Origin: Paracoccus methylarcula
GTDB lineage: Bacteria; Pseudomonadota; Alphaproteobacteria; Rhodobacterales; Rhodobacteraceae
DNA length: 64,000 nucleotides
Direction of reading: 5' to 3'
Assembly: GCF_003007735.2 (NCBI RefSeq)
Contig: NZ_PXNQ02000002.1
Location: 62,001-126,000 of the forward strand
Part shown: piece by piece, positions 58,059 to 64,000 of the stretch
Numbering within the stretch: position 1 is the stretch's first letter
How the letters are laid out: every line of letters starts with the position of its first letter
Translations under genes and position numbers: made by a program
The notes under the pieces: generated by a model
What the model was told of the DNA's origin: nothing
Seen by the model: only the letters and a program-made list of their open reading frames with translations
The model's database searches: none

Positions 58059-59164
58059 GATGCGGCTCCTTCTGATTCTGTGCCAGAGGGCAGCGTGGCG
58101 GCGCTTTGTGCAACGCGGGCGGCCAAGCGGTCCTGAAAGCCGGATTTCGTCAATTGAAAGGCAAGCTTGATCGCTGCCGATACACCCGTCGCATCGGCCG
58201 AGCCATGCGACTTGATGACCGTGCCGTTGAGGCCCAGGAATATCCCGCCATTGACGCGGCGCGGATCGATCCGTTTCTGCAGGCGCTTGAGCGAGGTCAT
58301 GGCCAGCAGCGCCGCGAATTTTGACATGATCGAATTGGCGAAGGCTTGTCTCAGGAATTCACCGACCAGCTTGGCAGTGCCTTCGCCGGTCTTCAAGGCG
58401 ATATTGCCGGTGAACCCGTCGGTCACGATCACATCGACGCGCGAAGAGGGCAGGTCGCCGCCCTCGACGAAGCCGACATAGCGAAAGTTCCCGGCCTCGG
58501 CGGCTGCTGATATCAGCTCATTGGCCTGTTTCAGCTCGGCCCGGCCCTTGTGCTCTTCGGTGCCCACGTTCAGCAACCCTATCCGCGGCTCGGCGATATC
58601 CATGCCGTTGCGCGCATAGGACGCGCCCATCAGCGCATATTGCAGCAGATCCGGCGCATCGGCCCGGATATCCGCACCCACATCCAGCATGATATTGAAG
58701 CCGCCGGGGTTCTTCGAGGGCCACAGGCAGGCGATGGCGGGACGGTTCACGCCCGGCAACTTGCGCAGCCGCAGCATCGACAGGGCCATGAGCGCGCCGG
58801 TATTGCCGCAGGAAACCGCGGCCCCGGCTTCTCCGGTCTTGACCGATTCGATGGCCGACCACATCGAGGTGCCATTGCCCTTGCGGACGATCTGGCTCGG
58901 CTTGTCCTCCATCGTGACCACGCCCGTCATGTGGCGAATGTCACAACGTCCGGACAATTCCTTACGGCGTGCGATAAGGCGGCGAAGCTGGGCTTCGTCG
59001 CCATGCACGACAAACCGGATCTCGGGGTTTTTCGCGGCACTCTCCGCCATCCCGGCGACAACGACCGAGGGACCGCGGTCGCCTCCCATCGCGTCAACCG
59101 AAATCACCACGCTGCCCCCGTTTTCAGGGGCGCGCGGCACCGGACTGGTCGGATCGGTGGTCAT
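58055..59164 (-). CDS. plsX: Phosphate acyltransferase PlsX
   Basis: Makes acyl-phosphate from acyl-ACP, the first step of the PlsX/PlsY route to phosphatidic acid. 369 residues: [20 protein letters not shown], the conserved DAMGGD start, then [20 protein letters not shown] and [22 protein letters not shown]. The first 20 residues ([18 protein letters not shown]) are a family-variable extension. ATG 59164 is preceded by a GGTG sequence in the minus strand; the frame is open 69 bases further but into the rpmF spacer. It overlaps fabH by four bases and follows rpmF by 22. Confidence 0.94.
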   Translation of the reverse strand: MTTDPTSPVPRAPENGGSVVISVDAMGGDRGPSVVVAGMAESAAKNPEIRFVVHGDEAQLRRLIARRKELSGRCDIRHMTGVVTMEDKPSQIVRKGNGTSMWSAIESVKTGEAGAAVSCGNTGALMALSMLRLRKLPGVNRPAIACLWPSKNPGGFNIMLDVGADIRADAPDLLQYALMGASYARNGMDIAEPRIGLLNVGTEEHKGRAELKQANELISAAAEAGNFRYVGFVEGGDLPSSRVDVIVTDGFTGNIALKTGEGTAKLVGEFLRQAFANSIMSKFAALLAMTSLKRLQKRIDPRRVNGGIFLGLNGTVIKSHGSADATGVSAAIKLAFQLTKSGFQDRLAARVAQSAATLPSGTESEGAAS

Positions 59165-59186
59165 CAGGTGGCGATGCCGGCCCCGA

Positions 59187-59393
59187 TCAGGCCGCGTCGT
59201 CGTCGAGATCGATTTCGTTCGCCTGCGCGACAACTTCGCGGTCGGCGTAGTGACCGCAAGACGGGCACACGTGATGCGGGCGCTTCAACTCGCCGCAATT
59301 CGGGCATTCATTCGGGTTCCCGGCGACCAGGGCATCATGCGCACGACGCATGTTGCGCTTGGAACGGGTAACGCGGTTCTGAGGGACAGCCAT
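59187..59393 (-). CDS. rpmF: Large-subunit ribosomal protein L32
   Basis: 68 residues: [22 protein letters not shown] is the universal N-terminus, and the four zinc cysteines (Cys30, Cys33, Cys43, Cys46) are intact, which marks the zinc-binding C+ form. It heads rpmF-plsX-fabH, a conserved order that links ribosome and membrane lipid synthesis. A 239-base spacer with no other gene precedes it, so its own promoter should be there, but I see no box clear enough to name. Confidence 0.96.
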   Translation of the reverse strand: MAVPQNRVTRSKRNMRRAHDALVAGNPNECPNCGELKRPHHVCPSCGHYADREVVAQANEIDLDDDAA

Positions 59394-59632
59394 GTCACAA
59401 CCTCGGTTAGCTGGGTGCGGTAGCCTTGCGGCATATGCACCATGTGTTTTGAATTCGCAAATGAACCGCGCAGATACGCCATGACGGTCGCGCCCGCAAG
59501 CCCTTGCGGCGGTGCCATGGCCGGAAATGTGCCCTGTTCACCACTCGGACCATGGATCGTGGCCCGAAACACCGGGTCGCACAAGGTGATTCTGTTACAA
59601 GTTCACGATGCGCGGCCGGTGAGACGGCGCGA

Positions 59633-60166
59633 TCACTTCTGATTCCCGTCATCCTTCAGCAGCTTGTCCAGATCGGCGAAGGGGCGGCGGGTATCGGATT
59701 CGGCCACATCTTCGGCGATTTCCGGCATTTCTGCACCTTCGGCACGCGGATAGTCGGGCAGGGCCAGTGCCAGTTCCTCGATCATGACCGCAGTCAGGTC
59801 GATGAACTGGCCCAGGGGTTCAAGGCTCTCGTCGGGCATTTCGATCTCTTCGCCCTCGGGCGGGCGGATATGCGGGGAATAATGGCGCTGCACCTCTTCG
59901 GTGAGATTGGTCTTTACCGGTTTCAGCGTGATCACGCAGGATTGCACGACCCGGGCGGTGAGCCGCCCCCGCAGGATCCAGGCGTCACCGCCCTCGGCGC
60001 GCAAATCGCCCTGCAATTCCAGCTTGGGCAGGCCCTGCAGCCCCAGTTCCCCGGCAATGGCGGCACGGGTTTGCGCGTCCGGGCGCAGGGCAAACGGAGT
60101 GGGTGCGCGCGGATTCAGATGCGCCACGCGCAGGCGTTGCGGATGGGAGTCTGGGGCGGTCATCAT
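59633..60166 (-). CDS. DUF177 / YceD family protein
   Basis: 177 residues. The central part has LQGDLRAEGGDAWILRGRLTARVVQSCVITLKPVKTNLTEEVQRHY, the YceD signature, including the conserved cysteine (QSCVITL). YceD is found beside rpmF in most bacteria and is linked to 23S rRNA accumulation and ribosome assembly, with the plant homologue needed for chloroplast 23S processing. It precedes rpmF on the same strand, but with a 239-base spacer instead of the few bases usual elsewhere. It is divergent from the BamE-like gene. Confidence 0.9.
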   Translation of the reverse strand: MMTAPDSHPQRLRVAHLNPRAPTPFALRPDAQTRAAIAGELGLQGLPKLELQGDLRAEGGDAWILRGRLTARVVQSCVITLKPVKTNLTEEVQRHYSPHIRPPEGEEIEMPDESLEPLGQFIDLTAVMIEELALALPDYPRAEGAEMPEIAEDVAESDTRRPFADLDKLLKDDGNQK

Positions 60167-60323
60167 CGGGCCTCTGGCGGTCTGTCGGCGGAGTTTCGGC
60201 TTTTCTGCCGCATGACAGGGTAGCGCAACCCCCGACCGCCGATGGATATTCTTGAGCGCCGGGTGCGAGTTTGCTAAGCCGGTCGGGCCGCGTCAACAGT
60301 CCGAGCAGAGGGATAACATTTTC

Positions 60324-60772
60324 ATGGCCGCAATTCGGCAGGTGCTGATCCTGGTCCTGGTGACCATTCTCGGGCTTGCAGCCTGTTCTCCAGTCTATCG
60401 CAATCACGGCTTCGTGCCGCCGGATACCGATCTGGCGCAGGTCGTGGTGGGCGAAACCACCATGGACCAGATCCCGGTATTGATCGGGCGTCCCTCGGCG
60501 CAGGGGCTTCTGACCGGGTCGGGCTGGTATTACGTCGCTCGCGCTGGCGCCATTACGGCCCCACGGAGCCGCAAGAGGTAAGCCGCGAGGTTGTCGCGAT
60601 TTCCTTTGATCCCCAGGGTGTTGTCAGTAATGTCGAACGGTTCGGGCTGGAGCGTGGGCGGGTCGTTACCCTGTCGCGCCGGGTCACCGATACCAGCGTG
60701 ACCGAGATTTCGCTGATCGGGCAGATCCTTGGCAACCTGGGCAATTTCCAGGCCGGCGACTTCATCGATTAA
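60324..60772 (+). CDS. bamE: BamE/SmpA-family outer-membrane lipoprotein (frame broken)
   Basis: Small lipoprotein of the outer-membrane beta-barrel assembly complex. The signal sequence MAAIRQVLILVLVTILGLAAC ends in a lipobox with Cys21 as the lipidated residue, and TTMDQIPVLIGRPSAQGLLTG begins the SmpA/OmlA domain. At about 60538 one added base changes a spurious ending into RWRHYGPTEPQEVSREVVAISFDPQGVVSNVERFGLERG and on to NFQAGDFID at 60772, about 149 residues in all. A GAGGGATAA ribosome site precedes ATG 60324. It is divergent from the YceD gene, with 157 bases between starts; that pairing is common in alphaproteobacteria. Confidence 0.87.
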
Positions 60773-60778
60773 GCCAAT

Positions 60779-60808
60779 GCCCGGCATCGTTGCGCAACGA
60801 TGCCGGGC
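60779..60808. terminator. Perfect hairpin downstream of the BamE-like gene
   Basis: GCCCGGCATCGTT pairs over all 13 positions with AACGATGCCGGGC around a GCGC centre, so the 30 bases are their own reverse complement. It starts six bases after the stop codon. No T-run follows, so it is either a Rho-assisted or 3'-protecting stem or a protein-binding palindrome. Confidence 0.7.
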
Positions 60809-60991
60809 GTCGCATCGGCCTTGCGATTCCCCGGCAAATGGCCGGGGTTTCGCCTGCGCACCCCATGCTCCGCTTGCCCGCGTTGTGCGAGGCTGTCGCC
60901 GCGATCTTTGTAGCCTGGGCGATTGCCTTCGGATTGCACCGCGACGCGCCGCCGGTTAGGGCAGGGCGGTAATCCGCCGAGAGTTCCGTTC

Positions 60992-61729
60992 ATGACCGCG
61001 CTAGACGATCTTGCCGCCATTGCCTTTCACGACGCCGATTCCGCGCAGCGGGCGCGCATGCTCTCGCGCCTGGCCGATACCGAGCTCTCCGTCGCGCTGG
61101 TCGCGGAACCCGAGGGCGACCGGATCGAGCTGCGAATCTTTCCGCTCGATGGCGGGCCCGTCGCACTGGCCTGCGATGGCGAGGACCGGCTGGCCGGGTT
61201 CTTCGGCGCGCCGGTGGCCTATGCGGCCATGCCGGGGCGGGTCCTGGCCGGGTTGCTGCGACAGGAGGGCGTGGGGCTGCTGGTCAATCCGGGCCATCCC
61301 TCCGAGATGCTGCTGGATGCCGGGATGCTGGACTGGTTGACCGGGGTCCTGTCGGCCGCCCCCGAAACCGCCGAGGCGCGGCTGCGACTGACCGCTCCTT
61401 CCCCGGCCACGATCGAGGCGCTGGCCGAACCCCTGGCCGCGCGGCTGGCCGATATGCGTGGATTGATCACCGGCGCGGCGCTGGCGGGGGTGCGGGGCGA
61501 GGACGGCCCCAAGGCACATCTGTTGCTGATCGCCGGGGCCGAGGCCGGGCATCAGCCCGCCATCGCCAAGGCGCTGGCCGAGGCGCTTGCCTTCCTGCCG
61601 CCGCAACCGGGGGGCGTGGATATCAGCTTTTCGGATGCCGCCCCGCCGCCCGCCGCCCTGCGATTCGAACTTTCCCCGCCCGAGCCGTCACCTGCCGAGC
61701 GGGCGAAAGCCCCGCCGCGCCTGCGCTGA
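60992..61729 (+). CDS. SseB-family protein
   Basis: 245 residues. The N-terminal 120 residues have the SseB/YbgC-like pattern of this Pfam group: LVAEPEGDRIELRIFPLDGGPVALACDGEDRLAGFF, PGRVLAGLLRQEGVGLLVNPGHPSEMLLD and MLDWLTGVL. The second half (EGLAEPLAARLADMRGL... HLLLIAGAEAGHQPAIAKALAEALAF) may match the SseB C-terminal domain. SseB enhances serine-sensitivity in E. coli and appears in type III secretion effectors under another meaning; the function in this group is unknown. It is on the plus strand, 219 bases after the BamE-like gene and 48 before the phosphatidylcholine synthase. Confidence 0.78.
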   Translation: MTALDDLAAIAFHDADSAQRARMLSRLADTELSVALVAEPEGDRIELRIFPLDGGPVALACDGEDRLAGFFGAPVAYAAMPGRVLAGLLRQEGVGLLVNPGHPSEMLLDAGMLDWLTGVLSAAPETAEARLRLTAPSPATIEALAEPLAARLADMRGLITGAALAGVRGEDGPKAHLLLIAGAEAGHQPAIAKALAEALAFLPPQPGGVDISFSDAAPPPAALRFELSPPEPSPAERAKAPPRLR

Positions 61730-61777
61730 TCCATCTACATAGTTGCGCGGCCCTCATCGACCTGCCAGAAAAGGCGA

Positions 61778-62470
61778 ATGCATTTGCGTCACAAGGCCCT
61801 GTCCGTCCATCTTCTGACCGCGACCGGAGCGGTCCTGTCCATGCTGGCCATGCTGGCGGCGGCCGAAAGGGAATGGTCGCTGATGTTCCTGTGGCTGGTC
61901 CTCGCTTTCGCCGTGGATGGCATCGATGGCCCGCTGGCCCGCCGATACGAGGTCAAGACCAACTGGCCCGCCTATGACGGCGTGCTGATGGACCTGATCA
62001 TCGATTACCTGACCTATGTGTTCATCCCGGCCTTCGCGCTGTTTCAGTCTGGATTGCTCTCGGGCTGGACCGGCTGGTTCTCGATCATCGTGATCACCTA
62101 TGGAAGTGTCGTATATTTCGCCGATACGCGAATGAAAACGAACGATAATTCCTTTGCGGGATTCCCGGGTTGCTGGAACATGGTGGTGCTGGTTCTCTTC
62201 GCGGTCAAGCCGCATTGGCTGGTAATCCTGGTCATCGTCGTGCTGCTGACCGTCGCCATGTTCACCAATATCAAGTTCATCCATCCGGTCCGCACCGAAA
62301 GATGGCGGGCGATCTCGCTTCCGGTGGCGATCCTTTGGGTGATCTTCGCGGCCCGCGCCGCATGGGTCGATTTCCACCCGGCAAGCTGGGCGATCTGGGG
62401 ACTTGTCCTGACCTCGATCTGGCTCTTGCTGGCAGGCCCGCTTCAGCAATTGCTGCCCGAGCGCAGGTAA
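61778..62470 (+). CDS. pcs: Phosphatidylcholine synthase
   Basis: Joins CDP-diacylglycerol and free choline to make phosphatidylcholine, the one-step route of many alphaproteobacteria. 230 residues with about eight membrane helices (ALSVHLLTATGAVLSMLAML, LVLAFAVDG and following). The CDP-alcohol phosphotransferase motif is visible as DGIDGPLARRY...YDGVLMDLIIDY, with the spacing of aspartates seen in Pcs rather than in PgsA or PssA. Length and the C-terminal hydrophobic ending (WLLLAGPLQQLLPERR) fit. It has no obvious operon partner; a repeat copy follows. Presence of this gene implies choline uptake from outside. Confidence 0.88.
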   Translation: MHLRHKALSVHLLTATGAVLSMLAMLAAAEREWSLMFLWLVLAFAVDGIDGPLARRYEVKTNWPAYDGVLMDLIIDYLTYVFIPAFALFQSGLLSGWTGWFSIIVITYGSVVYFADTRMKTNDNSFAGFPGCWNMVVLVLFAVKPHWLVILVIVVLLTVAMFTNIKFIHPVRTERWRAISLPVAILWVIFAARAAWVDFHPASWAIWGLVLTSIWLLLAGPLQQLLPERR

Positions 62471-62496
62471 GGTCCCGGGAACGGGCCTCCCGCCTC

Positions 62497-62561
62497 TTCT
62501 TCTTCACGCAAATATCCCGCGGGGGTCCGGGGGTGCGAAACCCCCGGCTGCCGCGGGACGC
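62497..62561 (-). repeat. Dispersed intergenic repeat, copy 9
   Basis: TTCTTCTTCACGCAAATATC (one T changed to C), then CCGCGGGGGTCCGGGGGTG, a CCGGGGG..CCCCCGG hairpin and CCGCGGGACGC. It lies between pcs and the solute-binding protein gene, both on the plus strand. Confidence 0.88.
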
Positions 62562-62641
62562 AGACCCGGCACCGCCCCAAATATCTTGCCTGCACGCCCG
62601 ATCCATCCGATGATCCCGCCAATGCAAGGATCGGGGGACAT

Positions 62642-64000
62642 ATGCTTGATTTGCTGAAATCATCCGTGGCGGCGCTGGCGCTGATGGCCGGAGGGGCCGC
62701 CGCGCAGGACGCGATCACCTTGGGAATGGTGCTGGAGCCGCCCAATCTCGACCCGACCGGCGGGGCCGCCGCCGCGATCGACGAGGTGGTCTATGCCAAT
62801 CTCTTCGAGGGGCTGACGCGTTTCGGCCCCGATGGCAGCATCCTGCCCGCGCTGGCGTCAAGCTGGGACGTGGAAGAGGACGGCCGGGTCTATGTCTTTC
62901 ACCTGCGGGACGGCGTGACATTCCATGACGGGGCGGAGTTCACCGCCGAGGACGTGGTCTTCACGCTGGACCGGGCGCGGGCCGAGGATTCGACCAATGC
63001 GCAGAAAGTGCTCTTCGAGGGAATCGAGAGCGTCGAGGCGGTGGATCCGCTGACCGTTCGGGTCACGCTGACCGCGCCGGACGGGAACTTTCCCTTCAAG
63101 ATGGCCTGGGGTGACGCGGTGATGGTCGACGAGGCCAGCGTCGCCGACCTGGCCACCAAACCTGTCGGCACCGGCCCGTTCAAGTTCGACGAATGGGCGC
63201 AAGGCGACCGGGTCGAGCTGTCGGCCTTCGACGGCTATTGGGGCGAGAAACCGGCGCTGAAGCGGGCGACATTCCGCTTCATCAGCGATCCGACCGCGGC
63301 TTTCGCGGCGATGATGGCAGGGGATATCGATGCTTTCCCGAATTTCCCGACGCTTGAAACCTTGCCGCAGCTTCAGGCCGATCCGCGCTTCAAGGTGATC
63401 GTCGGCACCACCGAGGGCGAGACGATCCTGGCGATGAACAATGCCCAGCCTCCGCTGGACGATGTCAGGATCCGGCAGGCCATCGCCCATGCGATCAACC
63501 GGCAGGACATCATCGACGGGGCGATGTTCGGCTATGGCACGCCGATCGGCAGCCATTTCGCGCCGCATCATCCCGATTACGTCGATCAGACCGCGAAATC
63601 CGCCCATGACCCCGAGGCCGCGAAAGCCTTGCTGGAAGAGGCGGGGGCGGATCAGGTCAAGTTGCGCCTCGCCCTGCCGCCGACTCCTTATGCGCGCCGC
63701 GGGGGAGAGATCGTGGCGGCGCAGCTGCGCGAGGTGGGGATCGAGACCGAGATCACCAACATGGAATGGGCGCAATGGCTGGAAAGCGTCTTCAAGGGCG
63801 GCGATTTCGACCTGACCGTGATCAGCCATACCGAGCCCCTGGACATCGATATCTATGCCCGGCCGGATTACTATTTCCACTATGCCAAGCCGGAATTCGT
63901 CGCGCTGATGGACGAGTTGCAGGCGGCGACCGATCCGGAACAGCGCAGCGCGCTTTACGTCAAGGCACAAGAGATGATCGCCGATGATTACGTCAACGCC
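62642..64000 (+). CDS. ABC transporter solute-binding protein, family 5 (3' end beyond window)
   Basis: Periplasmic receptor of a peptide, nickel or oligosaccharide-type ABC importer; 453 codons are present and the frame is still open at the last base. A signal peptide (MLDLLKSSVAALALMAGGAAAQ) is followed by ITLGMVLEPPNLDPTGGAAAAIDEVVYANLFEGLTRFG and PALASSWDVEEDGRVYVFHLRDGV, the family 5 signature. GTGPFKFDEW and DDVRIRQAIAHAINRQDII are also typical. About 480-530 residues are usual, so most of the protein is here. ATG 62642 lies after GGGGACAT. Permease genes of the dpp/opp type would be expected just outside the window. Confidence 0.92.
   Translation, partial: MLDLLKSSVAALALMAGGAAAQDAITLGMVLEPPNLDPTGGAAAAIDEVVYANLFEGLTRFGPDGSILPALASSWDVEEDGRVYVFHLRDGVTFHDGAEFTAEDVVFTLDRARAEDSTNAQKVLFEGIESVEAVDPLTVRVTLTAPDGNFPFKMAWGDAVMVDEASVADLATKPVGTGPFKFDEWAQGDRVELSAFDGYWGEKPALKRATFRFISDPTAAFAAMMAGDIDAFPNFPTLETLPQLQADPRFKVIVGTTEGETILAMNNAQPPLDDVRIRQAIAHAINRQDIIDGAMFGYGTPIGSHFAPHHPDYVDQTAKSAHDPEAAKALLEEAGADQVKLRLALPPTPYARRGGEIVAAQLREVGIETEITNMEWAQWLESVFKGGDFDLTVISHTEPLDIDIYARPDYYFHYAKPEFVALMDELQAATDPEQRSALYVKAQEMIADDYVNA

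Noticed and set aside
60838..60972. Possible 44-residue membrane peptide between the BamE-like and SseB-family genes
   Set aside because: The hydrophobic stretch (EAVAAIFVAWAIAFGL) is short, there is no ribosome site before its ATG, and I know no family match.
12586..62561. CRISPR-like array made from the recurring core
   Set aside because: The copies are kilobases apart, singly placed and in both orientations, with no regular spacers and no cas genes.

Overview
The window looks like a chromosomal segment of a high-GC alphaproteobacterium of the Rhodobacteraceae, most likely Paracoccus or a near relative. The reasons are the gene content and order (rpmF-plsX-fabH, glpX-recJ, argS-SPOR-nagZ-scpA-scpB, MerR-ihfA), an aminotransferase that closely resembles the Paracoccus omega-transaminases I remember, a phosphatidylcholine synthase and a split B12-dependent methionine synthase. 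This placement is inference; no marker search was run. Genes are dense, many are translationally coupled through ATGA or GTGA overlaps, and no phage, transposase, CRISPR array or rRNA gene is visible.

Layout. 1-2.5 kb: a partial DUF6456 protein, an OxyR-type regulator and a second LysR regulator. 2.6-8.4 kb: a coupled purine catabolism operon, xdhA-xdhB-xdhC-guaD. 8.5-12.6 kb: a GDP-mannose enzyme, then a Rieske oxygenase/reductase pair of the glycine betaine demethylase type. 12.6-19.6 kb: methionine synthase in two genes, a dNTP hydrolase, an A-type Fe-S carrier and miaB. 19.6-25.4 kb: a TfoX-C/glycosyltransferase pair, a TetR-SRPBCC-VOC-VOC operon, a class III aminotransferase and a methyltransferase. 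25.4-37.7 kb: comEC, gltX, gltA, an SDR, an M24 peptidase, a UPF0173 hydrolase, recJ, glpX, bolA and a J-domain protein. 38-44 kb: lnt, a DEAD-box helicase and a cation/proton antiporter. 44-52.5 kb: argS, SPOR protein, nagZ, scpA, scpB, a small basic protein, a THUMP methyltransferase, a long-form dCTP deaminase and tRNA-Pro. 52.5-60.2 kb: MerR, ihfA, a TRAP transporter, a DksA-type zinc finger protein, fabH, plsX, rpmF and a YceD-family protein. 60.3-64 kb: a BamE-like lipoprotein, an SseB-family protein, phosphatidylcholine synthase and a partial peptide-type solute-binding protein.

Two patterns cut across the genes. First, a dispersed intergenic repeat occurs nine times, plus one partial copy. 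One end is GCGTCCCGC, the middle is a G/C-rich hairpin, and the other end is a conserved ATATTT(T/G)CATGAAGAAGAA core. Six of the nine full copies lie between convergent genes. The partial copy encodes the last residues of XdhC. Second, eleven otherwise intact conserved genes carry reading-frame breaks, thirteen in all. Twelve are repaired by adding back one base, usually in a short G or C run. I read these mainly as base-calling deletions in the assembly, not as gene decay, and I give corrected gene extents with the break positions.
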